From an uncultured Methylococcaceae bacterium (GTDB taxonomy: Bacteria > Pseudomonadota > Gammaproteobacteria > Methylococcales > Methylomonadaceae), in NCBI GenBank assembly GCA_903945605.1, contig CAJAWH010000087.1, positions 1 through 36,490 on the forward strand: DNA of 36,490 nucleotides. Direction: 5' to 3'. The notes beneath the pieces are model-generated. The model had not been told where the DNA came from. It was given only the letters and a program-made list of their open reading frames with translations, and ran no database searches. Both the position numbers and the translations under genes were made by a program. Positions within the stretch are counted from its first letter, which is position 1. Each line of letters begins with the position of its first letter. Shown here one piece after another: positions 24,827 to 33,821 of the stretch.

Positions 24827-26023
24827 ATGGCATATTCCACCATGGGTCTTGTACTATCGGTTATCGCCACAGCGTTAGCGATTTTTCTTCTGCCCGGTAG
24901 CTTAGAGTTGTTAATCCTAAGCATTGCCGGTGTGTTAAAACAGCCCAAAACACCCTGCCAGGCCAAGACGTTGCCAAAAATGGCCATCATAGTCCCTGCC
25001 CATAACGAGGAAGACGGTATCGCCGACTGCATCGATAGCCTACGCAACGGCATAGGCACGTGCAAGGACACCGATATTGTGGTCATTGCCGACAATTGCA
25101 GCGATGGCACTGCCGCCCGTGCCGACGCATTGGGAGTGCGGGTACTGGTCAGGGAAAATACCGAGCAACGCGGCAAAGGCTACGCGCTCGACTTCGCGTT
25201 CCGGCAACTACTGGACGAAGGCTACCAAGGCTTTGTCATCGTCGATGCCGATAGCCGCGTAACAGCGGGGTTCGCCAGCACTTTCCAGCAAGCCTTAGGT
25301 AGTGGCCTTGATGCCCTGCAATGCCGCTATCAATTGCTTAATGCGCAGACCTCTTGGCGCACCTCGTTACAACACATTGCTTTGCTCGGGTTCAATGTCC
25401 TACGCTTGCGCGGAAGGCAAAAACTAGGGCTTTCAGTGGGTATCTTAGGCAACGGTTTTGCCCTCAGCCGTGACACCTTGCTGGCGGTGCCTTATGATGC
25501 CACCTCTATTGCTGAAGATTTGGAATATCACTTGCGCTTAGTGCGTGCTGGCAGAAAAGTAAGCTATATTGACACCGTCACCGTATTGGCTGCCGCCCCC
25601 ACCCAGCAGCAAGGCGCCAGCGTGCAACGTAGCCGCTGGGAAGGTGGGCGCTTCCGGCTGATAGCGGATGAAGTGCCGGGGCTAATCCGCGCAGTGTTGG
25701 CTGGGCATTGGCTATTACTGGAGCCGCTGGCGGAGTTATTGCTCTTGCCTTTGGCATTCCACGCGCTTTTAGTTGCCGTGCTGCTGTTGCTGCCCACTGG
25801 CTTGGCAATAGCCGGAGGCCTGTTATATTTGACTGTATTGCTGCTGCATCTGATTGCCATTTTTATAGTCGGTCACTGTGGCTGGCGCGAATTGAAAATA
25901 TTGGCCTCCGTGCCCTTTTATTTAATCTGGAAACTGGCCCTATTACCGCGCCTATGGCGCAGCATGGACAAAAATGCCGCATGGGAACGTACTGTAAGGG
26001 AGACTAATGACCATGAAAGCTGA
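24827..26023 (+). CDS. Membrane-associated family 2 glycosyltransferase
   Basis: This 398-aa processive-type GT2 has an N-terminal membrane helix (about 7-35). The GT-A domain contains I-I-V-P-A-H-N-E-E, the metal-binding D140-A-D142 (V-D-A-D-S), A-E-D-L-E-Y-H with the catalytic acid, and Q267-R-S-R-W271 (QxxRW). Two or three hydrophobic helices follow (about 295-350). The full D/DxD/ED/QxxRW set is that of cellulose/NAG-polymerase-like enzymes. It starts a two-gene rightward unit that ends in the overlapping GT2. Confidence 0.9.
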   Translation: MAYSTMGLVLSVIATALAIFLLPGSLELLILSIAGVLKQPKTPCQAKTLPKMAIIVPAHNEEDGIADCIDSLRNGIGTCKDTDIVVIADNCSDGTAARADALGVRVLVRENTEQRGKGYALDFAFRQLLDEGYQGFVIVDADSRVTAGFASTFQQALGSGLDALQCRYQLLNAQTSWRTSLQHIALLGFNVLRLRGRQKLGLSVGILGNGFALSRDTLLAVPYDATSIAEDLEYHLRLVRAGRKVSYIDTVTVLAAAPTQQQGASVQRSRWEGGRFRLIADEVPGLIRAVLAGHWLLLEPLAELLLLPLAFHALLVAVLLLLPTGLAIAGGLLYLTVLLLHLIAIFIVGHCGWRELKILASVPFYLIWKLALLPRLWRSMDKNAAWERTVRETNDHES

Positions 26024-26984
26024 ACTATCGATCATCATCGTTTCCTACAATACCCGCGATAGCTTGCTGGCTTGCTTGCAATCGGTGGCAGACCAAGATT
26101 ATCAAGGCAAAATCGAAACTGTAGTCATAGACAATGCTTCTCGTGATGGCTCCGCCGATGCCGTGGCTCGGGCTTTCCCCAGCGTCAAGCTGATACGTTC
26201 CGACACCAACCTAGGATTTGGCAACGCCAACAACCGGGCGCTTGACCAGGCCAGTGGACGCTATATAGTATTACTTAACCCCGATGCGCTGTTGGCTCCT
26301 GATGTCATCAGAAAAGCCGTACTGGCAATGGATGCCGATACCCGCGTGGGCATGGCAGGTGCCCGCCTGATTGGCACTAACGGCGAATGGCAACCTTCAG
26401 CCCGCATGTTCCCATCCCTGATCAACGAAATGTTAGTGTTGACCGGACTGTCTGGGCGTTATCCTAACTCGCGCTGGCTGGGCCGTGTTGACCGTAGCTG
26501 GGCAGACCCATTGCAAGCAGCTGATGTAGACTGGGTGACGGGGGCGTTTGGCATTATCCGGCGCGGGCTTATCGACCAACTGGGTTTTTTTGACCCACGT
26601 TATTTCTTGTATTATGAAGAAGTGGACTTTTGTCGCCATATCCGTCAGCAAGGCTGGCGTATTTGCTATTGGCCGGAATTGGTGGTCACCCATCTGGGCG
26701 GCGAGTCGGCAAAAACCGTCACCCACGTCGAATTCAACAGCAACGGTAGCCAGATAGACCTCTGGCGCATGTACAGCCAGCTGCTTTACTACCGCAAATG
26801 GCACGGGGCATTGGCGGCCTGGTCAGTCAAGGCATGGGAACAACTCTGGCATGCCATCCGCGTCGCCAAAAACCAGCGTAGCGCACCCGCCAAAGCCGCC
26901 GCATCAAAAGCCATCATCCAAAAATGGCGGCAGGCTTGGCAAGACACCCAAGGCGGACAACAATCGCCCCCGCAACCGTGGTAA
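26007..26984 (+). CDS. Family 2 glycosyltransferase, WbbL/rhamnosyltransferase-like
   Basis: This 325-aa soluble GT-A enzyme begins L-S-I-I-I-V-S-Y-N-T-R-D-S-L-L-A-C-L, followed by V-V-I-D-N-A-S-R-D-G-S, N-L-G-F-G-N-A-N-N-R and L-L-N-P-D-A (the DxD-equivalent region). The W-V-T-G-A-F...I-R-R block and F-F-L-Y-Y-E-E-V-D-F-C-R-H-I-R-Q are the rhamnosyltransferase-like catalytic regions. It overlaps the previous gene by 17 nt, so the two are coupled. In-frame ATGs at 26007 and 26013 are both possible starts. Confidence 0.9.
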   Translation: MTMKAELSIIIVSYNTRDSLLACLQSVADQDYQGKIETVVIDNASRDGSADAVARAFPSVKLIRSDTNLGFGNANNRALDQASGRYIVLLNPDALLAPDVIRKAVLAMDADTRVGMAGARLIGTNGEWQPSARMFPSLINEMLVLTGLSGRYPNSRWLGRVDRSWADPLQAADVDWVTGAFGIIRRGLIDQLGFFDPRYFLYYEEVDFCRHIRQQGWRICYWPELVVTHLGGESAKTVTHVEFNSNGSQIDLWRMYSQLLYYRKWHGALAAWSVKAWEQLWHAIRVAKNQRSAPAKAAASKAIIQKWRQAWQDTQGGQQSPPQPW

Positions 26985-27019
26985 GTCGCTCCGCATCCGT
27001 TCAGCGAAACCGTTATCCG

Positions 27020-27045
27020 TCCCCTGAACGAAGTCAAAGGGATGT
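27020..27045. repeat. Dispersed short repeat copy (CCCCTGAACGAAGTCAAAGGG)
   Basis: Read on the minus strand this is CCCTTTGACTTCGTTCAGGGG, the same family as the units at 11941-11990 and 31448-31475. It lies between the last GT2 gene and the hybrid kinase. Confidence 0.5.
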
Positions 27046-27057
27046 AATCGGGCAAAC

Positions 27058-27093
27058 GCTGTAGGAGCGGGCCATGCCTGCGATCAGCAGGCC
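27058..27093. repeat. REP-like palindromic element
   Basis: The sequence TGTAGGAGCGGGCCATGCC, then GCCTGC-GATCA-GCAGGC (6-bp stem, 27076-27092), has the form of the REP elements beginning GTAGGAGCGGGC known from pseudomonads and other gammaproteobacteria. Only one clear unit is present here. Confidence 0.55.
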
Positions 27094-27164
27094 AATCACC
27101 GTGGCTTGTCGTGACCGCACCCCATAATTAAATAAAACGATGGGCTACTGACCACAGAAAACTA

Positions 27165-30100
27165 ATGATGACCCCCGACCCCAACCAGCAAAACGAGCTA
27201 AAATCTTCGCCAGTACCCCGTTTAATGAACCTGCTTTTTGCAGCTTTAATCTTGGCATCTGGCTTGGGGCTAACCTATTACCTGCAAAAACAAGCTATTG
27301 AAGCAGAGCAAACGCTCTTGCAAACCATTTTCGAAAAAGAGAGCAGCACATTCATTGCACTGACCAGAGAACAGCTTACCGACTACCTGTACCTGCTGAG
27401 AAGCATCAATGCTCTGTTCCAGGCTTCTGAAAATGTCACCCACGAGGAGTTAAGGCAGTTTGTCAGCCAACTGAAACTGGCCGAACATTTGCCGGGCATA
27501 TTTGCCATAAATTACATCACCCCGATCCACCATGCACAGAAAAATGCTTACACCAAAGCTATCAGACAGACCTATGACCCTGCCTTCACCATTTTTCCCG
27601 ATGGTGAACGCCCTTTTTATGCACCTATCACCCATATAGAACCTTTAAACGAGGCCAATTTATGGGTGCTGGGGTTTGATACCTTTACCGACACCAGCCG
27701 ACGCAAAGCCTTGGAAGCGGCCCGCGACAGCGGCGAAGCCAAACTGACCGGCAAACTGACCTTGGTGCAAGATACCCGCCAACAATATCCCGGTATTGTC
27801 TTTTACGCGCCGATTTACCACAACAATGCCCCCCATGCCACGCTCAGCGAACGCCGTAGCCAACTCATCGGCTGGAGTGGCATAGCCCTGTACATGAAAG
27901 ACCTCATGGCGGGTGTCAGCCAATACCCTGGCCAAGGCAAGCTGGCGTTTGAAATATTTGACGGCACAGAAGCCACGCCGCAGTCCTTGCTGTATAGCTC
28001 TGAAACCAACCCTACCCGTACCATTGGGCAACACGCCCTGTTTACGGGCAGCGAGACAGTCGCTTTTTTTGGTCGGACCTGGACAATCAAAAGCCACTCC
28101 CTGCCAGCGTTCGATGCCCAACAAAGCTTTTTGAAAGCTTACTTGATTAGGGCGCTAGGTGTGCTTGGCAGTCTGCTCGTCACCTTGTTGGTTTGGCGCT
28201 TCAACCGCAACCAGCTTAAGCTTAAAGGCGCCAGCCAACAATTGCAAGTCAAGGCATTACAAGCGAGCTTGGCAACCGATGAATTGGATATTCAAAAATA
28301 TGCGTTAAATCAACATGCCATTGTTGCCGTCACCAATAGGGCTGGCATCATAACTTATGTCAATCCGAAGTTTTGCGAAATCAGCGGCTATGCGGAACAT
28401 GAACTGCTCGGGCATACGCACCGCATAGTCAACTCAGGCTACCACTCACGTGAATTTTTTGCGGAAGTGTATGGCTGCATAAGCCAAGGCAAGGTATGGC
28501 AAGGAGAACTCTGCAACCGCAAAAAGTCCGGCGAGTTGTATTGGCTGTTGACCACTATCGTGCCGGTTTTGGACAGTGCCAAAAAACCAATCAAATATAT
28601 ATCCATCCGCACCGACATTACCCGGCGGGTAGAAACGGAAAAAAAACTGCAACTCAGCTACCTGGCCTTAAGGGAAATTTCCCAAGGCGTGATGATCACA
28701 GACCATCAGCAACACCCCCTATGGATCAATAAAGCCTATACCCAAATAACCGGTTTTACCCTGCATGATTTGCAGGCATGGCAAGGCTCTGCTATCGGAC
28801 ACTTGGGCATTGAGCAGACCGTGGCGGAACGCATCAATCGGGCACTAGACCACGGACGGACTTTTACAGAAGAATGCCTTTGTCACCGCCAAGACGGCGG
28901 TGAGTTCTGGAACGATTTGTCCGTCACCGTCATAGCCGGTAACCAAGGGCAACCGGATCACCATATTGTAGTGGTGCATGATATTAGCGAGCGTAAAAAA
29001 GCCGAATTCGACCGCCGCGACAGTCAACTATACCTTAGCAACATACTTAATCTTAGCCCTATCGCCGTCAGGATAGCCATCCGACAAGGCCGTCAGGTGG
29101 TGTTTTACAACAAAAACTATGCCAAATTGGTGAACCGTGCCGACCCCACCGACATCGACCCTGCCAGCTATTATGCCAATATAGGCGAATACCACACCAT
29201 CCTGGCCGAACTGGCCGACGGCAATGCCATCATCAACCGCGAGCTGGAGCTGCTCAGCCCCGGTTATGACGAAACAAAATGGGTTTTGGCATCGTTCATT
29301 AACACCCATTATCAAGGTGAACAAGCGGTTTTAGGCTGGTTTTACGATATCACCGAAAAGCACCAAGCTGCCAAAGCGCTGCAAATGGCCAAAGAATTGG
29401 CGGAAGAAGCGACCCAGGCAAAATCAATGTTTCTGGCCAATATGAGCCACGAAATCCGCACCCCCATGAACGGCGTATTAGGGATGCTGGATTTGCTCAG
29501 CGGCACATCATTGACCAATCTTCAGCAAAGCTGGGTGTCAACCGCACACAATTCGGCACATGCGTTGGTGGCGATCATCAATGACATATTAGACCTATCC
29601 AAACTGGATAATGGTGAATTGACACCGGAGCGGATTGATTTTAACTTAATCGAGCTGGTGGAAGATGTGTGCGCCTTATTGTCCCACCGCGCCCATGAAA
29701 AAAACTTGGAACTCAACTGTTTGCTACCGGTCACATTGCCATCGCACTGGCAAGGCGACCCGCTGCGCATCCGGCAAATATTGACTAATTTAATTGGTAA
29801 TACCATTAAGTTCACCGAACAAGGCGAGGTCAATGTCAGCGTCACTGTCATTAATGCGGATACTAATAAAGAAGCATCGTTGCATTTTGCTGTGCAAGAC
29901 ACCGGCATTGGCATTCCGCAATCTACCCAACCACTACTATTTAAAGCGTTTTCCCAGGCCGACAATTCAACTTCCCGTCGCTTTGGCGGCACCGGCCTAG
30001 GCTTGTCCATCAGCAAAAAATTGGTGGAATCAATGGGGGGGGCAATGGGGCTGGACAGCACGGAAGGACAAGGCTCCTGTTTTTGGTTCAATCTGCCTTT

Positions 30101-31337
30101 GCCGCTAGGCAAACAAGCCGCCCCAGCTATGCCCCCACCCTCTGCATTAGTAGGCAAAAAGCTGTTGCTTGTTGATGCTAACACCACCCATTGTGCCAAC
30201 TTGAACCACTATCTTAGCCATTGGGGCTGCCAAGTCACACTGGCCAATAGCACCACCAGAGCACTGCTGGCATTACAAGCCGTGGCAACCCCGGCAACTG
30301 CTTATGACCTGATTGTGTTGGATAGGAAAATGCTGGTCGACGAAGGTGGAAATTTGGCGCAACACCTTGCTCAACTGCCGGCTTCAGCAAACACCCCCAT
30401 CATGCTATTATCGGAAGGCGGGGCATTGGACAGCACCGAATACAAAAACACCCGCATCGTCCAGCATTTATCAAAACCCGTCCGGCCTGCACAACTGCTG
30501 GATGCCATACATGATGCACTAAACGGAGACACCCTCAAGCGTAGCAAAAAGCCTATGCCAACAATGCCATTGCCTAGCTATGAGGGCAAAAAAATACTGG
30601 TGGTGGAAGACAATGCCATTAACCAAAAAGTTATTGTCGCCAAGTTGGCAAATTTCAAAATTATTCCGGAAATTGCCTATAATGGCCAACAAGCCTTCGC
30701 CACTTTAACCCACAACCGTTACGATTTGGTCTTGATGGATTGCCACATGCCGGTCATGGATGGCTACACTGCCACCCAAAAACTACGCGCCCATGAAGCG
30801 CGGCTAGGCTTGCCACGCCAACCGGTGATAGCCTTGACAGCCAACGCCATGTCAGACGAACGCGAAAGATGCCTTGCCGCCGGCATGGAGGGTCACCTCA
30901 CCAAACCGATTATAGACAAGCAGTTACAAGAAATTTTATTTTTATATTTAGGCGGACAAATGACAACAATTGCAGCGGGGACACCAGCCCCTAGCGTATG
31001 GAACGAAGCGGCGGCATTGCAATATGTCGAAGGCGATAAAGAATTATTGTGCCAAATGGCCACTCTATTTTTATTGGAAATACCCAAGGAGCTTGACACT
31101 TTGGCCTTGGCTCAACAACAAAGCGATTTGCTTTTGCTCGCCAACACCGCCCATTTGATAAAAGGCATGCTCGGTTATTTTTTTGCAGTGACGGCTATTG
31201 AATGTGCCAGCCAACTTGAAAAAAACGCACGCAATGGGGAAACCGTCGATTATCAAAGCATGGTCAATGCCCTGATAGCAGCGATCACAGCGTTAAGTGC
31301 TGAATTGCGAAGCTCGCAATATTTTAAACCGGAATAG
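27165..31337 (+). CDS. CHASE-PAS3 hybrid histidine kinase with two receivers and Hpt
   Basis: This 1390-aa membrane sensor kinase has TM1 at about 20-41, a periplasmic CHASE-type domain at about 75-300, TM2 at about 327-348, and three PAS domains at about 373-490, 500-615 and 625-740. HisKA has phosphoacceptor His762 in M-S-H-E-I-R-T-P-M-N-G. The HATPase has N-x-x-G-N, D-T-G-I-G-I-P and G-T-G-L-G-L-S. Receiver 1 (Asp1053) has lost one acidic-pocket residue (V-D-A-N in place of V-D-D/E-N). Receiver 2 is canonical (V-V-E-D-N, Asp1192 in L-M-D-C-H-M-P). The C-terminal Hpt has His1330 in A-H-L-I-K-G-M-L-G. The complete phosphorelay His-Asp-His in one chain points to a separate response regulator, plausibly the PP2C protein next door. 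Confidence 0.93.
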   Translation: MMTPDPNQQNELKSSPVPRLMNLLFAALILASGLGLTYYLQKQAIEAEQTLLQTIFEKESSTFIALTREQLTDYLYLLRSINALFQASENVTHEELRQFVSQLKLAEHLPGIFAINYITPIHHAQKNAYTKAIRQTYDPAFTIFPDGERPFYAPITHIEPLNEANLWVLGFDTFTDTSRRKALEAARDSGEAKLTGKLTLVQDTRQQYPGIVFYAPIYHNNAPHATLSERRSQLIGWSGIALYMKDLMAGVSQYPGQGKLAFEIFDGTEATPQSLLYSSETNPTRTIGQHALFTGSETVAFFGRTWTIKSHSLPAFDAQQSFLKAYLIRALGVLGSLLVTLLVWRFNRNQLKLKGASQQLQVKALQASLATDELDIQKYALNQHAIVAVTNRAGIITYVNPKFCEISGYAEHELLGHTHRIVNSGYHSREFFAEVYGCISQGKVWQGELCNRKKSGELYWLLTTIVPVLDSAKKPIKYISIRTDITRRVETEKKLQLSYLALREISQGVMITDHQQHPLWINKAYTQITGFTLHDLQAWQGSAIGHLGIEQTVAERINRALDHGRTFTEECLCHRQDGGEFWNDLSVTVIAGNQGQPDHHIVVVHDISERKKAEFDRRDSQLYLSNILNLSPIAVRIAIRQGRQVVFYNKNYAKLVNRADPTDIDPASYYANIGEYHTILAELADGNAIINRELELLSPGYDETKWVLASFINTHYQGEQAVLGWFYDITEKHQAAKALQMAKELAEEATQAKSMFLANMSHEIRTPMNGVLGMLDLLSGTSLTNLQQSWVSTAHNSAHALVAIINDILDLSKLDNGELTPERIDFNLIELVEDVCALLSHRAHEKNLELNCLLPVTLPSHWQGDPLRIRQILTNLIGNTIKFTEQGEVNVSVTVINADTNKEASLHFAVQDTGIGIPQSTQPLLFKAFSQADNSTSRRFGGTGLGLSISKKLVESMGGAMGLDSTEGQGSCFWFNLPLPLGKQAAPAMPPPSALVGKKLLLVDANTTHCANLNHYLSHWGCQVTLANSTTRALLALQAVATPATAYDLIVLDRKMLVDEGGNLAQHLAQLPASANTPIMLLSEGGALDSTEYKNTRIVQHLSKPVRPAQLLDAIHDALNGDTLKRSKKPMPTMPLPSYEGKKILVVEDNAINQKVIVAKLANFKIIPEIAYNGQQAFATLTHNRYDLVLMDCHMPVMDGYTATQKLRAHEARLGLPRQPVIALTANAMSDERERCLAAGMEGHLTKPIIDKQLQEILFLYLGGQMTTIAAGTPAPSVWNEAAALQYVEGDKELLCQMATLFLLEIPKELDTLALAQQQSDLLLLANTAHLIKGMLGYFFAVTAIECASQLEKNARNGETVDYQSMVNALIAAITALSAELRSSQYFKPE

Positions 31338-31601
31338 CAGGCACTACGGCAACCCGCTTACTGGGTGCAGAGCCGGACTTAACCACAGCCCGTTCGCTGG
31401 GCGTAGCCGAAGTGCGTTGGCTGGGTGCACGAAGCCTTGCCCATCGCCCTTCGACTGCGCTCAAGGAACGCAAGGCTTTGTTCTGAAGTGATTCAGCATT
31501 GCCCTCGGCATACGCTATATGGTGCAGGCATTAGCGTCGATAATCAAACCCGACCGATGTTGACGGTAGTCACATCTTAACTACGGACACCCGATTGAAT
31601 T
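31338..31601. repeat. Intergenic dispersed-repeat cluster
   Basis: The gap between the kinase and the response regulator carries several related units: GCTTACTGGGTGCAGAGCCG, CGTTCGCTGGGCGTAGCCGA (from about 31390), CGTTGGCTGGGTGCACGAAG (from about 31413) and CCCTTCGACTGCGCTCAAGG (from 31448). They are degenerate copies of one short module in both orientations. No gene is seen. Confidence 0.55.
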
Positions 31602-32810
31602 GTGCTTATCCTTATTGTAGAAGATAACCTTATCACCCGCACCCTATTGCAAAACTATTTGGAAAAATGGGGTTATGATGTTGTTTCAGTAAACAATATC
31701 AATTCAGCCATAGAGCTGATCGAGGCACAAAAAATTCAGCTGGTGATCACTGACTGGATGATGCCGGGCGGTAATGGCATCCAGCTTTGCCAGCATATCC
31801 GTAGCTTAAAACAGCCGTTTTATACCTATGTGATAATCATCACCTCACTTGAGGAATCACAATTTGCCGCCGAAGGGTTGCAATCCGGTGCCGATGACTT
31901 TATCAGAAAACCACTGCAATTTGATGAGTTAAAGGCAAGAATCAAAGCGGGTGAACGGATTTTGGAGTTGGAAAGGAATCTTCAGGAAAAGCATGGGCAA
32001 TTGCTCGAAACCAGCGATAAATTACAAGCGGCAAGTAAGCTGATCAACAAAGACCTAGGTTTGGCAATGATGATGCAACGCAGTTTATTGCCAAGCATTA
32101 CCCACCACTATTCGGGAGTCAGCATTGACTGGTTATTTGAGCCTTCCACCCATTTGTCAGGTGATATTTTCAATTGCTTTGCACTGGGCGAACACCATGT
32201 CGGCTTTTATATTTTAGATGTCGTGGGGCATGGTATCGCTTCCGCCATGCAATCATTCACCTTGAGCCAGCTACTGGCCATGAAGTCCAACAACATTTAT
32301 CCGCCACCCTGTACGCCGACCCAGCTACCGCCTTGCATAGCACCCTCTGCCCGTACCATAGTGACCAACCTGAACCGTAACTTCCAGACGGATGCCATTA
32401 ACATACTTTATTTTACGATGATTTATGGCGTTATTGATACGCTGAATGGTAGCGTGGACTTATGCCAGGCCGGTCATCCCCATGCCCTTTATCTTAAATT
32501 GGGCGGCACGGCAGAATTTATTGCCAAGAGCAATCTGCCGGTAGGCATTAAGCCCGATATGGACTATGAGTCAGTGTCTTTTAGCTATGCCACGGGCGAC
32601 CGCATCATTATCTATTCTGATGGCATTACCGAATGCCAAAATAAGGCTGGTGAAATGTTTGGTAGCGGGCGTTTACAGGCATTTATCAATACCACAGGGC
32701 ATTTAAAACTGGCCGATGTCATTCTTGCCCTAAAAGGGCATTTGAACGAATGGCGTGGCGGCGATGGCTTTGATGACGATGTTTCCCTGCTGATGCTGGA
32801 GTTCAATTAA
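31602..32810 (+). CDS. Response regulator with PP2C/SpoIIE phosphatase output (RsbU-like)
   Basis: This 402-aa protein has a receiver domain at residues 1-120: acidic V-E-D-N, phospho-Asp51 in V-I-T-D-W-M-M-P, and Lys103 in I-R-K-P. A helical linker of about 115-165 leads to a PPM-type serine phosphatase. Its metal ligands are Asp188 (L-S-G-D-I-F), Asp206 (L-D-V-V-G-H-G), Asp340 (Y-S-D-G-I-T-E) and the D391-D393 cluster (F-D-D-D-V). Such proteins dephosphorylate STAS anti-anti-sigma proteins, one of which lies 57 nt away on the other strand. The start is GTG 31602 with a weak ribosome site, but it fits the receiver N-terminus. Confidence 0.93.
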   Translation: MLILIVEDNLITRTLLQNYLEKWGYDVVSVNNINSAIELIEAQKIQLVITDWMMPGGNGIQLCQHIRSLKQPFYTYVIIITSLEESQFAAEGLQSGADDFIRKPLQFDELKARIKAGERILELERNLQEKHGQLLETSDKLQAASKLINKDLGLAMMMQRSLLPSITHHYSGVSIDWLFEPSTHLSGDIFNCFALGEHHVGFYILDVVGHGIASAMQSFTLSQLLAMKSNNIYPPPCTPTQLPPCIAPSARTIVTNLNRNFQTDAINILYFTMIYGVIDTLNGSVDLCQAGHPHALYLKLGGTAEFIAKSNLPVGIKPDMDYESVSFSYATGDRIIIYSDGITECQNKAGEMFGSGRLQAFINTTGHLKLADVILALKGHLNEWRGGDGFDDDVSLLMLEFN

Positions 32811-32813
32811 AAT

Positions 32814-32840
32814 CCCGTTGGCTGGGCGGAGTGGAAACCT
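32814..32840. repeat. Dispersed repeat copy between convergent genes
   Basis: CGTTGGCTGGGCGGAGTGGA lies between the PP2C and STAS stops and matches the units at 31390-31430. It is probably the same short intergenic element. Confidence 0.45.
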
Positions 32841-32867
32841 AGACTTAGCCTAATTTGTCACTAAAGC

Positions 32868-33197
32868 TTACATCGCCTCCAACGCGGCATCTTGATTAGG
32901 AAAAATTTCAAAAATGGTATGCAGGCGGGTCAATTCTATCAACGATTGTACTGACGGACTGGTCACCAACACCAGTCGCCCCGCCTTTAACTGCAAGCTT
33001 TTATAAGCGGCAACCAGAACCGCACAGCCACTTGAATCAATAAAAGTTACTTTCTCCATATCAATGAGCAGCTTGCCATGGCCTTGGTTGATCAAATCCT
33101 GTATGGATAGGTTGATCTCCCCACAATCGGCCATGGCGAAACGCCCGGATAATTGCACGACATCAATGTCGTTATGGCTTCGATGTTGTAATATCAT
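32868..33197 (-). CDS. STAS-domain anti-sigma factor antagonist
   Basis: This 109-aa single STAS domain resembles SpoIIAA/RsbV. It has V-V-Q-L-S-G-R-F near the start, and the phospho-site T-F-I-D-S-S-G-C-A-V-L with Ser55/Ser56 as the kinase target. AGGA lies about 8 nt before the ATG. In known partner-switches the unphosphorylated form binds the RsbW-type ATPase and releases that protein's other partner. Here the next gene upstream (33267-33740) is such an ATPase, and the PP2C phosphatase converges from the other side. Confidence 0.92.
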   Translation of the reverse strand: MILQHRSHNDIDVVQLSGRFAMADCGEINLSIQDLINQGHGKLLIDMEKVTFIDSSGCAVLVAAYKSLQLKAGRLVLVTSPSVQSLIELTRLHTIFEIFPNQDAALEAM

Positions 33198-33266
33198 TAA
33201 AAATTCCTATCTATTGCTATTAATTGATTAACATAAAATGCTCTTGCGCCAGCAAACCGCTCGTCG

Positions 33267-33740
33267 CTAATAATGTTTAATTAACGTTAAGATATTGGCC
33301 TTTTCTGGGGAGGTGACAGGCTTACCCGTTTCCGGCCCGGCGTTTTGTGGGTCACAGAACACAACTTTATAATCGTATTCATCCACGCAAGCATTAATGA
33401 TCCACCATCCACGGCCATTTTCAGCGTCCCATGGGGCTAATTCAGGTATTGGCGGTGCTGTCATGGAATCGCCAAAATCCGTAATCTCAATACGCAACTG
33501 ACGATTTTCGTTGTTCCATTTCACAGTGATCGGATTGCCCTTGCGGTTGTGGTAAGCATGTAACACAATATTGTTAATGGCCTCAATCACCGCCAGCTGC
33601 ATTTGTGAAGCGCATTCTGTGCTATCGGTGGCATACAGGCACAGCGAATGGATTGCCTCCCCTAATGGCGAAATACAGGGTATAGAGCTGTCAATTTGCA
33701 ATGTCAGCATAACTGGCGGAATCTGGAAATTTGTTACCAT
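33267..33740 (-). CDS. RsbW/SpoIIAB-like serine kinase (HATPase_c anti-sigma)
   Basis: This 157-aa GHKL ATPase has its N-box in A-V-I-E-A-I-N-N-I-V-L-H-A-Y (E53 to N57), its G1 box I-T-D-F-G-D (D88-G90) and its G2 box E-N-G-R-G-W-W-I-I (109-111). This layout is that of anti-sigma serine kinases without a HisKA domain. It has an extra C-terminal tail of about 30 residues after the ATPase fold (...P-E-T-G-K-P-V-T-S-P). It would phosphorylate the neighbouring STAS protein. No sigma factor is encoded in the window, so the final target is unknown and may not be a sigma factor. Confidence 0.88.
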   Translation of the reverse strand: MVTNFQIPPVMLTLQIDSSIPCISPLGEAIHSLCLYATDSTECASQMQLAVIEAINNIVLHAYHNRKGNPITVKWNNENRQLRIEITDFGDSMTAPPIPELAPWDAENGRGWWIINACVDEYDYKVVFCDPQNAGPETGKPVTSPEKANILTLIKHY

Positions 33741-33821
33741 GGCGGTCTCTTAGTTAAATGATCACAGGGCAAGCCATTATGCAAAAACTGTCCGCACCTA
33801 CTTGCCGCTATTGTTGCTAGC

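Noticed and set aside
27660-28124. 154-codon minus-strand open frame
   Set aside because: Antisense to the CHASE-domain region of the kinase.
29522-30199. 225-codon minus-strand open frame opposite the hybrid kinase
   Set aside because: Lies across the conserved HisKA/HATPase region of the kinase. Its low-complexity Ser/Thr/Pro composition is typical of an antisense shadow.
31338-31475. Possible CRISPR-like repeat array
   Set aside because: Units are degenerate, in both orientations and irregularly spaced. There are no constant spacers and no cas genes.
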